In this document: positions 34,256 to 42,695 of the stretch, one piece after another
Numbering within the stretch: the first letter of the stretch is position 1
Layout: each line of letters starts with the position of its first letter
Source: Diaminobutyricibacter sp049994905
Lineage (GTDB): Bacteria > Actinomycetota > Actinomycetes > Actinomycetales > Microbacteriaceae
Assembly (NCBI RefSeq): GCF_049994905.1
Contig: NZ_CP188258.1
Span: 992,001 to 1,056,000, forward strand
Length of the DNA: 64,000 nucleotides
Direction: 5' to 3'
The notes under the pieces: model-generated
Database searches by the model: none
Told to the model about the DNA's origin: nothing
The model's input: only the letters and a program-made list of their open reading frames with translations
Translations under genes and position numbers: made by a program

Positions 34256-34630
34256 CTAGGTCTCGCGACGGCGCCTCTGGGCGTGGCGGATCAGCGTGAG
34301 CAGTGCCAGCAGGAGGACGAACACCCCCACGACCAGCACGCCCAGGATCCAGAATGCGCCGGGCGTGAGGGCCGACGCCCAGTCGGCCACGGCGAGCCGG
34401 CGTTCGGGCGAGCCGACGATGGCGAGGGTGGTGGCGGCGATCCCGGCGATGATCAGCCCCCAGACGATCGCCGCCCACCGGATGCGGGGACGCTCGAATC
34501 GCGGTAGCGCTGCCGGGGCTGCGGAAGGATCCGTCGTGATCGTGATCGCTGCGGGTTCTTCCGGCACCGCGGCAGCCGCATCCGGGACCACGCTTTCGAA
34601 GGGCTCGGTCTTGTCGTCGTTGTCGCTCAT
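34256..34630 (-). CDS. Small two-span membrane protein of the PspC locus
   Basis: The 124-residue product has an acidic N-terminus (about 50 residues, Asp/Glu/Ala-rich), two hydrophobic segments (IVWGLIIAGIAATTLAIVG and ILGVLVVGVFVLLLALLTLI) and a basic tail QRRRRET. The start codon overlaps the stop of the PspC-domain gene by four bases and follows a CAGGAG site, so it is the last gene of that unit. I do not recognise a family. Small membrane partners like this are usual next to PspC/LiaF-type sensors. Confidence 0.8.
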   Translation of the reverse strand: MSDNDDKTEPFESVVPDAAAAVPEEPAAITITTDPSAAPAALPRFERPRIRWAAIVWGLIIAGIAATTLAIVGSPERRLAVADWASALTPGAFWILGVLVVGVFVLLLALLTLIRHAQRRRRET

Positions 34631-36249
34631 CCCTGTACTCCTGTCGGCTCCTGGTTGCGCTGCAGCTGCACTTCGCCGCCGGTCTGTTCGATGCGCACGA
34701 TGACGTCCGGTGTGCGCTTGGGGCCGTCGACCCAGTCGTAATGGCACGCTCCGCTCGAGGTGCGCGCACATTCCGGGGTGGCGACGGGTCCGTGTCCTTC
34801 GGCGTAGGAGTAGAGGCTCGCACCGCTCAGCACGACCTCCATGCGGATCGTCGTCGTCGCATCGGTGAGCACGTACGTCGTGCCCGGGCCTTTCTGCAGG
34901 TCGATCACCGGTGTGCCCGGCGCGCCGCCCGCGGTCGTCGAATCGACGACGAGCGTCGTGTCGCCGACCGGCTGCGCATACGAAGCGGATGCCGTTGGGG
35001 CGAGCCAGGCCCCGACCGGTTGGAGAACCAACTGGCGATCGCGCGGGATGAAGGCCGTGGTCAGCGTCGCGACGAGCAGCAGGATCGACACGAAGCCGAG
35101 GAAGCCGCTGCGGCGCCGCAGGCCACCGGCGAGCACTCCGGCCAGGGCGAAGACGATCGTGGCGACGGCGAGGGATGCGGTCACTTCGTAGCCGTCGAAT
35201 TCCAGCCGGTTGGTGACGACGATCGCGGTGATGGCGGATGCGATGAGCGCCAGTCCGATCGTCGCGAACACGTAGGCGGCGCTGGTTCGGGGATTCGCGA
35301 GGCGGTACTCCCGGCGTTGCTGTGCGGCGGCCGCTGCGTACGCCTGCGAGCGCGCCCGGTTCTCGGCCGAACGCTGTGCCCGGATCGCCCTCATGTCGGC
35401 GTCGTGCCGCGCCTTCCAGGCATTGTGCTCCACCTGCCAGGACGCATGGCGGGCTTTCCATGCGGCGTAGTCGTCGGCGGGCGCATCCGTCGGGGGAGCC
35501 GGCGGCTCCGTCGGTTCGGACGTAGTGTCGACGTGCGGCAGGGGCACGGTCGCAGCGGTGGCGCCGGCTGCTGCGGCTGCCGCGGTCGCGGGGTCAGCGG
35601 TCGCGGGGTCAGCGGTCGCGACGGTCATCGGTGCGGCGCCCGCAGCATCCGATGACGCGGGGGTCCCGGCTGCCGGCGATCCGTACCCTGGGCCGGCGGA
35701 GCCCGCGGAAGCCGTTCGCGGGTTCTGTGTCGAACCGCCGGCCCAGGGTGGCAGTTGGGCGCCGCGCGCAGCCCAGATGACGAACGCGACGATGAGCCCG
35801 ATGATGAGGAGTGTCCAGAGGGAGCGTCCGATCGCCTCCGGCCAGGCGGGCGCGCCCCAGAACTGTGCGCCCGCCCACCAGATCCCTTGCGTGAACGGCA
35901 GGAACGACACCAGGGCGAGAACGCCGATCCCCACCATGGCGTTGTCGAATTCGCCGCGGACCAGCTTCTCCGCGTGGATCGTGTCGTTGCGGTCCGGCAG
36001 CAGGGCCCAGGCTGCCGCATAGAAGAGCGCGACCGGTGCGCCGAGCACTGCGGCGACGACGGCGATTCCGCGGACGATGAGGGGGTCGATGCCGATCCGG
36101 GCCGCGATGCCGGCGCACACGCCGCCGATCCACCCGTCGGCGCGGGGGATGCCGAGGCTGCGCATCCACCCGAAGAAGCGGTTCGAGCCCGGGGCGGCGC
36201 CTGCGCCTGCCCCGGCGGGCGGTTCCGGCTGAGTCTGCTGCTGTGACAT
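34627..36249 (-). CDS. PspC domain membrane protein with large extracytoplasmic C-terminus
   Basis: Residues about 25-90 form a PspC domain (RADGWIGGVCAGIAARIGIDP) with its span, followed by two further spans. A cytoplasmic region has a repeated Trp/His heptad pattern (AWKARHASWQVEHNAWKARH, about residues 265-310), probably coiled coil. Three spans precede a C-terminal ~125-residue domain of LiaF/toast-rack-like character. PspC proteins sense envelope stress in actinobacteria and pair with the divergent kinase. Length 540 is long for the family. The regulatory pairing is inferred from gene order. Confidence 0.83.
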   Translation of the reverse strand: MSQQQTQPEPPAGAGAGAAPGSNRFFGWMRSLGIPRADGWIGGVCAGIAARIGIDPLIVRGIAVVAAVLGAPVALFYAAAWALLPDRNDTIHAEKLVRGEFDNAMVGIGVLALVSFLPFTQGIWWAGAQFWGAPAWPEAIGRSLWTLLIIGLIVAFVIWAARGAQLPPWAGGSTQNPRTASAGSAGPGYGSPAAGTPASSDAAGAAPMTVATADPATADPATAAAAAAGATAATVPLPHVDTTSEPTEPPAPPTDAPADDYAAWKARHASWQVEHNAWKARHDADMRAIRAQRSAENRARSQAYAAAAAQQRREYRLANPRTSAAYVFATIGLALIASAITAIVVTNRLEFDGYEVTASLAVATIVFALAGVLAGGLRRRSGFLGFVSILLLVATLTTAFIPRDRQLVLQPVGAWLAPTASASYAQPVGDTTLVVDSTTAGGAPGTPVIDLQKGPGTTYVLTDATTTIRMEVVLSGASLYSYAEGHGPVATPECARTSSGACHYDWVDGPKRTPDVIVRIEQTGGEVQLQRNQEPTGVQG

Positions 36250-36362
36250 GTCTCGATGCTCCCGCTGACGGCACGGCCGACGCTATGGGGTATCACCCTG
36301 AACCGACCCTGAATGATCGGCCCGCGGGTGCCGGGAGCGCAGAAACCTGCTTGGATTCTGAC

Positions 36363-37565
36363 GTGAGCCAGACGTCTGCCGGAACCGCATCCACGCGTGG
36401 GCTGCGCCCGCTGGCGCGCCCGCGCGACTGCCTGCTCGGCGGTGTCTCGGTGGCGCTCGCCGACCACCTGGGCTGGTCGGTCGCCGTCGTGCGCTGGAGT
36501 TTCATCGCCCTCGCATTCGTCGGCGGTGCGGGCATCCTCCTCTACCTGTGGCTCTGGGCCCTGACACCGCTGCGCGAACCGGACCCCACAGCACCGGATG
36601 CTGTTGCCGTGCACCGGCGTGTCCCCGTCGCGTGGCTGCTTGTCGCGGCTGCCGTGGTGAGCGGTGTGACCGGGGCGGCGGCTGCAGCCGTCACCGGATC
36701 GGGGCAGGCCCTGCTGGTGTCGGTACTCGCCATGGTCGCGCTCGCCGTGGGCGGCGTCGCCTGGGACCAGTTCGCAGACAGCAGCGAAGTCGTGCCACGG
36801 GCCGCATCCTCGACCGCGCTCCGCGTGACGGCGGGAGCGTTCCTCCTCGCGATGGGCGCGGTGCTGACCGCAGGCGCGGGGCGTGCCGACTCGGGCTGGG
36901 TGTGGCTGCTCGTGATCGTGACCGTCTTCGCGGGTGCGGCCGTTCTGCTCGGACCATGGGCCATCCGGCTCTGGCGGGAGCTGATCGCCGAACGCACCGC
37001 CCGCGTGCGTGAAGAGCAGCGAGCGGAGATCGCCGCCCACCTGCACGACTCGGTGCTGCAGACGCTTGCCCTCATCCAGAACCGTGCGGGCGCGTCCAGC
37101 GAGGTCGCGCGGATCGCGCGGGCGCAGGAGCGCGAACTGCGCGACTGGCTCTACGCGCGTGCCGAGGCGCCGAACCGAGACCTGGCCACCGAGATCCGGG
37201 ACTTCGCTGCGGCGCTCGAACTCGAGCATCCCGCGCGCATCGACGTGGTCGCTGTCGGTGAGCCGGTGGACGCCGTCACACCGGAACTGGCCGCCGCCGC
37301 ACGAGAGGCCATGCTGAATGCGGCGCGCCATGCCGGCGGCGATGTCTCGGTATACCTGGAGAACTCGGGCGGCGCTGTCGACGTGTTCATCCGCGATCGC
37401 GGGCCGGGGTTCGATTTGTCCGCGGTGCCAGAAGACCGCCTCGGCGTGCGTGAGTCCATCATCGGCCGGATGCGGCGGGCGGGCGGCCAGGCGACGGTAT
37501 CCTCCGGAGCAGGCGGCACGGGAACCGAAGTGCACCTGCACCTCGAGCACTGGAGCGAGCAATGA
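36363..37565 (+). CDS. PspC-domain sensor histidine kinase
   Basis: The GTG at 36363 was taken as start because the coding pattern and PspC homology begin there; no strong ribosome site is seen and a leaderless message is possible. The 400-residue protein has an N-terminal PspC domain (RPRDCLLGGVSVALADHLGW), four to five spans, and a HisKA_3-type kinase: HLHDSVLQTLALIQNRA contains the phosphorylated His, AAREAMLNAARHAGG is the N-box, DRGPGFD and GVRESI the G-boxes. It overlaps its response regulator by four bases. Envelope stress is the likely signal. Confidence 0.88.
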   Translation: MSQTSAGTASTRGLRPLARPRDCLLGGVSVALADHLGWSVAVVRWSFIALAFVGGAGILLYLWLWALTPLREPDPTAPDAVAVHRRVPVAWLLVAAAVVSGVTGAAAAAVTGSGQALLVSVLAMVALAVGGVAWDQFADSSEVVPRAASSTALRVTAGAFLLAMGAVLTAGAGRADSGWVWLLVIVTVFAGAAVLLGPWAIRLWRELIAERTARVREEQRAEIAAHLHDSVLQTLALIQNRAGASSEVARIARAQERELRDWLYARAEAPNRDLATEIRDFAAALELEHPARIDVVAVGEPVDAVTPELAAAAREAMLNAARHAGGDVSVYLENSGGAVDVFIRDRGPGFDLSAVPEDRLGVRESIIGRMRRAGGQATVSSGAGGTGTEVHLHLEHWSEQ

Positions 37566-38293
37566 GCGAGACAGGCGAGACGGGCGAGACGCGCGAGACG
37601 GGCGAGACGCGCGCGTCAGGAGCCCCGGAGTCGGCGGCCCCCGAAGGCATCACGGTCGCGATCGTCGACGACCACTCGATCTTCCGTTCCGGCCTGCGCG
37701 CCGACCTCGATCCGCGCCTCGTCGTAGTGGCGGAGGCGGCGGATGTGGATGCTGCCGTCGCGGCGATCGTCGCGTCGCGCCCGGCCGTGGTGCTGCTCGA
37801 CGTGCACCTGCCGGGCGGTGCCGGCGGCGGGGGAGCCGAAGTGGTGAGGCGTACCATCGCGGACGCGCCGGAGACACGTTTCCTGGCGCTGAGCGTGTCG
37901 GATGCGGCGGAAGACGTTGTCGGCGTCATCCGTGCGGGCGCCCGCGGCTACCTGACCAAGGGGAGCTCGGGGGATGACGTGAGCCGCGCCGTCATGGCCG
38001 TCGCGAGCGGCGATGCCGTCTTCTCGCCCCGGCTGGCGGGTTTCGTTCTGGATGCGTTCGGCGCCGCGGCCGGCGAACAGGCCGAGGCCGTCGACGAGCT
38101 CGACCGGCTCTCGGTGCGGGAGCGGGAGGTGATGCGCCTGATCGCACGTGGATTCTCGTACAAGGAGGTCGCGGCAGAGCTCTTCATCTCGGTGAAGACG
38201 GTCGAGACGCATGTGTCGGCTGTGCTGCGCAAGCTGCAGCTCTCGTCGCGCCACGAGCTGACCGCGTGGGCTCTCGAGCGCAAGCTGCTCTGA
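37562..38293 (+). CDS. NarL/LuxR-family response regulator
   Basis: The 243-residue regulator has a receiver domain (from about residue 30, VAIVDDHSIFRSGLR) with phosphoacceptor Asp80 in LLDVHLPG and a C-terminal LuxR helix-turn-helix (LSVREREVMRLIARGFSYKEVAAELFIS). The first 25 residues are a low-complexity SETGETGETRETGETR stretch coded by five 9-base repeats. It overlaps the kinase stop (ATGA). It likely controls the PspC-locus genes, as in LiaSR/PspC-type systems. Confidence 0.93.
   Translation: MSETGETGETRETGETRASGAPESAAPEGITVAIVDDHSIFRSGLRADLDPRLVVVAEAADVDAAVAAIVASRPAVVLLDVHLPGGAGGGGAEVVRRTIADAPETRFLALSVSDAAEDVVGVIRAGARGYLTKGSSGDDVSRAVMAVASGDAVFSPRLAGFVLDAFGAAAGEQAEAVDELDRLSVREREVMRLIARGFSYKEVAAELFISVKTVETHVSAVLRKLQLSSRHELTAWALERKLL
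37566..37610 (+). repeat. Five 9-base tandem repeats inside the response-regulator N-terminus
   Basis: Units GCGAGACNG/C repeat every nine bases from 37566 to 37610, coding for the Gly/Glu/Thr/Arg tail. The unit is a multiple of three, so copy-number changes keep the frame. Confidence 0.9.
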
Positions 38294-38330
38294 GTTTCAC
38301 GAGCGGGCACACTCGACCCTTCGAGCGGGG

Positions 38331-39530
38331 TCAGGCGAAGAGGCGCTGGAGGCGGCGGACTCCCTCAAGGAGCTCGTCGTCGCCGAGGGCGTACGAGAGG
38401 CGCAGATACCCGGAGGGACCGAACGCCTCACCGGGCACCGTCGCGACTTCGGCCTGCTCGAGGATGAGGTCGGCCAGTTCGAGCGATGTGGTCGGCGTCA
38501 CGCCGCCCCAGGACCGCCCGAGCAGGCCGGTGACATCCGGGTAGACGTAGAACGCGCCGAGGGGCGTCGGCGTGCGCACGCCCGGGATCGCGTTCAGCTC
38601 GGCCACGATCGTCTTTCGGCGGCGGTCGAACGCCTGGCGCATCTGCTCTTCGGCCTCCTGCGGACCGGTGAGCGCCTCAAGGGCCGCCCGCTGGGAGATG
38701 TTGGACACATTGGACGAGAGATGCGACTGCAGGTTGCCGGCGGCGGCGATGACGTCGGCCGGGCCGACCATCCACCCCACACGCCAGCCGGTCATCGCGT
38801 ACGTCTTGGCCACCCCGTTCACGAGGATGGTGCGGTCGGCGAGAGCAGGCACGGCCTCGACGATCGACACGGCCTTAACGCCGTCGTAGGTGAGGTTCTG
38901 GTAGATCTCGTCGCTGATCACCCAGAGGCCGTTCTCGTCGGCCCACTCGCCGATGGCCTTCGTCTGCTCCGGTGTGTATACCGACCCGGTGGGGTTCGAC
39001 GGCGAGACGAACAGCAGCACCTTGGTGCGGTCCGTGCGGGCGGCTTCGAGCTGGTCGACCGTGACCAGGTAGTCCTGGTCGGCGCCGGCGAAGACGTCGA
39101 CCTGCGTTCCACCGGCCAGTTTGATCGCCTCCGGGTAGGTGGTCCAGTACGGCGTCGGAACGAGAACCTCGTCTCCCGGGTCGAGCAGCGTGGCGAAGGC
39201 CTGGTAGACCGCCTGCTTTCCGCCGTTGGTGACGACGACCTGGGATGCGCCGACCTCCAGCCCGGAGTCGCGCAGCGTCTTCGCCGCGATGGCCTCGCGA
39301 AGCTCGGGCAGCCCTGCTGCCGGCGTATACCGGTAGTTGCGGGGATCGCGCACCGCGGCCAGCGCGGCCTCGACGATGTTGTCCGGTGTGACGAAGTCGG
39401 GTTCGCCGGCGGCGTAGCTGATCACCGGTCGGCCCTGCGCTTTCAGCGCCTTGGCCTTGGCATCGACCTTGAGGGTGGCGGACTCCGCGATGGAGCCGAT
39501 TCTGTTCGAAATTCGCTGCGATGCGGTCAC
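38331..39530 (-). CDS. aspC: Aspartate/aromatic aminotransferase, class I
   Basis: A 399-residue PLP enzyme of class I aminotransferases: VSYAAGEPDFVTPDN, YTPAAGLPELREAIA, SPSNPTGSVYTPEQ, ISDEIYQNLTYDG, and the PLP lysine in NGVAKTYAMTGWRVGW. It transfers the amino group between aspartate and 2-oxoglutarate, the main actinobacterial aspartate transaminase of this length. The GTG at 39530 is the annotated start. It faces the two-component system across a 37-base gap and the tRNA-Trp block on the other side. Confidence 0.9.
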   Translation of the reverse strand: MTASQRISNRIGSIAESATLKVDAKAKALKAQGRPVISYAAGEPDFVTPDNIVEAALAAVRDPRNYRYTPAAGLPELREAIAAKTLRDSGLEVGASQVVVTNGGKQAVYQAFATLLDPGDEVLVPTPYWTTYPEAIKLAGGTQVDVFAGADQDYLVTVDQLEAARTDRTKVLLFVSPSNPTGSVYTPEQTKAIGEWADENGLWVISDEIYQNLTYDGVKAVSIVEAVPALADRTILVNGVAKTYAMTGWRVGWMVGPADVIAAAGNLQSHLSSNVSNISQRAALEALTGPQEAEEQMRQAFDRRRKTIVAELNAIPGVRTPTPLGAFYVYPDVTGLLGRSWGGVTPTTSLELADLILEQAEVATVPGEAFGPSGYLRLSYALGDDELLEGVRRLQRLFA

Positions 39531-39577
39531 CGTTCCAGCATAGGGCGGGTGGTGGATGCGTGACCGGGGCCCTCGAC

Positions 39578-39606
39578 TTTACAGTGCTGCACGTCTCACC
39601 TACACT
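39578..39606 (+). promoter_or_regulatory. Promoter upstream of tRNA-Trp-secE-nusG
   Basis: TTTACA (39578-39583), a 17-base spacer, then TACACT (39601-39606): a strong sigma70-type promoter. The roughly 140-base leader holds a short hairpin GAGCAAC-CGC-GTTGCTC (39657-39673). It would drive the tRNA and probably the protein genes behind it. Confidence 0.6.
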
Positions 39607-39748
39607 TGTTCGAGGTAGTTGAAATCTGCCATGCTTTTTTGCGCCCATTTTTGGCAGAGCAACCGCGTTGCTCCGTGAGGAACCTCGGAGCTTCTTCGAG
39701 TAACCTGAAGCCTGAGACGAGCGTGAGAGGGTGTCGCGATTCATCCCT

Positions 39749-39821
39749 AGGGCGGTGGCTCAATTGGTAGAGCAGCGGTCTCCAAAACCGCAGGTTGCAG
39801 GTTCAAGTCCTGTCCGCCCTG
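39749..39821 (+). tRNA. trpT: tRNA-Trp (CCA)
   Basis: A 73-base cloverleaf: acceptor AGGGCGG pairs with CCGCCCT, discriminator G at 39821, anticodon CCA at 39782-39784 in a seven-base loop on a GCGGT/ACCGC stem, and T-loop GGTTCAAGTCC. The 3' CCA is not encoded. Its place just before secE-nusG is the classical actinobacterial arrangement. Confidence 0.97.
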
Positions 39822-39863
39822 CAAGTCGGCATTCACGTGTCGGCCCACGAAAGGTGTAACTAG

Positions 39864-40136
39864 GTGGCCCGAAAAGTTATCGACGAGCCGAGCGAGGAAA
39901 TCGTCGCAAACGCGAAAAAGGACCGTGCTGAGAAGCGCGGGCCTTTCGCGAGGTTCGCCCTGTTCATCCGCCAGGTGTTCCTGGAGCTGAGAAAGGTCGT
40001 GACGCCGACGCGTCGCGAGCTGCTCAGCTACACGGGTGTCGTGCTGGTGTTCGTGGTCATCATGATGGCGTTGGTGTCGTTGCTCGACTGGGTCTTCGGG
40101 CTCGCCGTCGTGTGGGTGTTCGGTAACCCGAAGTAG
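39864..40136 (+). CDS. secE: Preprotein translocase subunit SecE
   Basis: The 90-residue protein has a charged N-terminal region (RKVIDEPSEE, KKDRAEKRG), the conserved cytoplasmic helix VFLELRKVVTPTRREL and a single C-terminal span VVLVFVVIMMALVSLLDWVF, the standard SecE shape. It forms the SecYEG channel. GTG start after AGGTG. Between tRNA-Trp and nusG, the conserved position. Confidence 0.96.
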   Translation: MARKVIDEPSEEIVANAKKDRAEKRGPFARFALFIRQVFLELRKVVTPTRRELLSYTGVVLVFVVIMMALVSLLDWVFGLAVVWVFGNPK

Positions 40137-40228
40137 CCCACCGCACGTCCGCCGGAGCTTCCGGTAACGGTGTTGATGAACTCGGGCCGGTTGCGCGCGG
40201 GGTTGCACCGGCAAACAAGAGAAATGGA

Positions 40229-41164
40229 ATGAATTCAGTGTCTGAGACAAATCGCGACGACGTGGACTGGGCGACCGCAGCCGAGCAGTCCTCCGAAGAC
40301 GATGAGGCGCAGACCGGCAACGTTCTGGCCTCGCAGGAAGACTCGGTCGACCCGGCCGAGCAGGAGGCGCTTCACATCGTGGCCGAAGACGGAACCGAGA
40401 TCGACCTCGACGCCGTGCTCGACGCCATGGCGGAGGCCGTCGACCCCGAGGCGGACCGCGTCGTGGACGAAGCGCTCGAAGTCGACTCCGCCGAAGAGGC
40501 CGAAGCTGCTGTCGAGGCCGTCGAAGACGAAGAGGCCAGCCCGGCCGACCCCTACGAAGAATTCCGCGCCGAGCTGCGCAGCAAGCCCGGCAAGTGGTAC
40601 GTCATCCACTCCTACGCAGGTTTCGAGCGTCGGGTGAAGTCGAACATCGAGAACCGCATGGTGTCGATGTCGATGGAAGATTTCATCTTCCAGGTCGAGG
40701 TTCCGATGGAAGACGTCGTCGAGATCAAGAACGGCCAGCGCAAGATGGTCAACCGCGTGCGCATCCCCGGCTACGTGCTGGTGCGCATGGACCTCAACGA
40801 AGACAGCTGGTCGGTCATCCGCCACACTCCGGGCGTCACGGGCTTCGTCGGCAACTCGCACAACCCGACCCCGCTCCGCTTCGAAGAAGCGTTCTCGATG
40901 CTGAAGAGCCTCGTGCAGATCCAGGAGGCTCCTGCTGCGAAGGGTGGAGGCGCGAAGGGTGGCAAGGCTGCCGCGCGTGTCATCCCCGCTGAGGTCGACT
41001 TCGAGATCGGCGAGACGATCACCATCAAGGAAGGATCGTTCGCCGGCCTCCCCGGTTCGATCAGCGAGATCAAGCCCGAGAGCGGAAAGCTCACGGTGCT
41101 CGTGTCGCTCTTCGAGCGCGAGACTCCGGTCGAGCTCAGCTTCGACCAGGTCACCAAGCTCTAA
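40229..41164 (+). CDS. nusG: Transcription termination/antitermination factor NusG
   Basis: A 311-residue protein with an acidic N-terminal extension of about 115 residues (Asp/Glu/Ala-rich), the NGN domain (GKWYVIHSYAGFERRVKSN, IPGYVLVRMDLN, GVTGFVGN) and a C-terminal KOW domain with ETITIKEGSFAGLPGSI. Binds RNA polymerase and couples it to Rho or ribosomes. The acidic extension is an actinobacterial feature. GTG at 40238 is an alternative start (VSETNRDD). rplK follows after 99 bases. Confidence 0.95.
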   Translation: MNSVSETNRDDVDWATAAEQSSEDDEAQTGNVLASQEDSVDPAEQEALHIVAEDGTEIDLDAVLDAMAEAVDPEADRVVDEALEVDSAEEAEAAVEAVEDEEASPADPYEEFRAELRSKPGKWYVIHSYAGFERRVKSNIENRMVSMSMEDFIFQVEVPMEDVVEIKNGQRKMVNRVRIPGYVLVRMDLNEDSWSVIRHTPGVTGFVGNSHNPTPLRFEEAFSMLKSLVQIQEAPAAKGGGAKGGKAAARVIPAEVDFEIGETITIKEGSFAGLPGSISEIKPESGKLTVLVSLFERETPVELSFDQVTKL

Positions 41165-41263
41165 CACGATTTTCAGTTCACCGGGTCTCGGAACGGCCGA
41201 GAAACCGGGAGAGCGGACCGGGTTCGCCCGTGAAGCTCGAATACCCACAAAGAAGGAAGAAAC

Positions 41264-41695
41264 ATGGCACCGAAGAAGAAGGTCACTGGTCTGATTAAGC
41301 TTCAGATCAATGCCGGCGCCGCCAACCCTGCACCGCCTATCGGTCCGGCGCTCGGTCAGCACGGCGTGAACATCATGGAGTTCTGCAAGGCGTACAACGC
41401 GGCCACCGAGTCGCAGCGCGGCAACGTCATCCCGGTTGAGATCACCGTGTACGAGGACCGCTCGTTCACGTTCATCCTGAAGACGCCGCCCGCAGCCGAG
41501 CTCATCAAGAAGGCTGCAGGAGTCGCCAAGGGTTCCGGCACGCCGCACACCGTCAAGGTTGCGAAGCTGAGCCAGGAGCAGGTCCGCTCGATCGCCGAGC
41601 AGAAGATGGTCGACCTCAACGCGAACGACATCGACGCTGCGTCGAAGATCATCGCCGGCACTGCCCGCTCCATGGGCATCACGGTCGAGGGCTAA
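41264..41695 (+). CDS. rplK: 50S ribosomal protein L11
   Basis: The 143-residue sequence is a full-length L11: [30 protein letters not shown] at the N-terminus and the C-terminal rRNA-binding domain with [23 protein letters not shown]. It binds 23S rRNA at the GTPase centre and is the site of thiopeptide action. AAGGAAGAA lies before the ATG. Confidence 0.98.
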
Positions 41696-41807
41696 GCGCC
41701 CAGCACACGCTGGCGCCCCTGCGGCGCGACGCTTCCCTCCCCCCAGGAAAGACGTGGCAGAGCCAGCCAGGCTCATCCAGACCACAATCTCGAATCAGGA
41801 GAAACAA

Positions 41808-42497
41808 ATGGCACAGAAGTCCAAGGCCTACCGGGCCGCGGCCGACAAGATCGAGCCCGGAAAGTACTACACCCCCAGCGAAGCCGTCGCCCTCGCACGC
41901 GAGACCGGCTCCGCGAAGTTCAACTCGACCGTCGAGGTCGCACTCAAGCTCGGCGTCGACCCGCGTAAGGCGGACCAGATGGTCCGCGGTACCGTCATTC
42001 TTCCTCACGGTACCGGCAAGACCGCGCGCGTCATCGTGTTCGCGACCGGCCCCGCGGCCGAAGCGGCGATCGCGGCAGGCGCTGACGAGGTCGGCGGCGC
42101 CGAGCTCATCGAGAAGGTCGCCGGCGGCTACACCTCGTTCGACTCGGCAGTCTCGACCCCGGAGCTCATGGGCCAGGTCGGTCGCCTCGGTAAGGTGCTC
42201 GGCCCCCGTGGCCTCATGCCTAACCCGAAGACCGGAACCGTGACGCCCGACGTCGCGAAGGCCGTCTCCGACATCAAGGGCGGAAAGATCGAGTTCCGCG
42301 TCGACAAGCACTCCAACGTGCACTTCGTCGTCGGCAAGGCGGGCTTCACCGCCGAGCAGCTGGACGACAACCTCCGCACTGCGCTCGAAGAGGTCGTTCG
42401 ACTGAAGCCGTCGTCGTCGAAGGGTCGCTACATCCAGAAAGGCGCCGTGTCGACCACGTTCGGCCCCGGCATCCCCCTGGACGTCAACGCGATCTAG
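41808..42497 (+). CDS. rplA: 50S ribosomal protein L1
   Basis: ATG at 41808 after CAGGAGAAA gives a 229-residue L1 with TFDSAVSTPELM-type and the conserved GPRGLMPNPKTGTVTPDVAKAV signature. L1 binds 23S rRNA in the stalk and in many bacteria represses its own rplK-rplA message. The pair is closed by a terminator hairpin. Confidence 0.98.
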   Translation: MAQKSKAYRAAADKIEPGKYYTPSEAVALARETGSAKFNSTVEVALKLGVDPRKADQMVRGTVILPHGTGKTARVIVFATGPAAEAAIAAGADEVGGAELIEKVAGGYTSFDSAVSTPELMGQVGRLGKVLGPRGLMPNPKTGTVTPDVAKAVSDIKGGKIEFRVDKHSNVHFVVGKAGFTAEQLDDNLRTALEEVVRLKPSSSKGRYIQKGAVSTTFGPGIPLDVNAI

Positions 42498-42513
42498 TCG
42501 TACCCACGTCGTG

Positions 42514-42546
42514 AAGGCCCGCTCCCCTCGGGGGGGCGGGCCTTTT
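42514..42546 (+). terminator. Rho-independent terminator after rplKA
   Basis: Nine-base arms AAGGCCCGC (42514-42522) and GCGGGCCTT (42536-42544), with a C/G-rich loop and a following T-run. This is the clearest intrinsic terminator in the window. Confidence 0.9.
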
Positions 42547-42695
42547 CGCATCCCACATGCATGCGTTCTTTCCGTCGTGCAAAACGTCCGACAGACCTGT
42601 CTACCCCATCTTGTGGCTAGAACGCGCTGGGGTCTACTGTCGCGATTACGTGCGCGCCCGCGCACCATCTCGCTGCCGAGTAAAGGACGACATTC

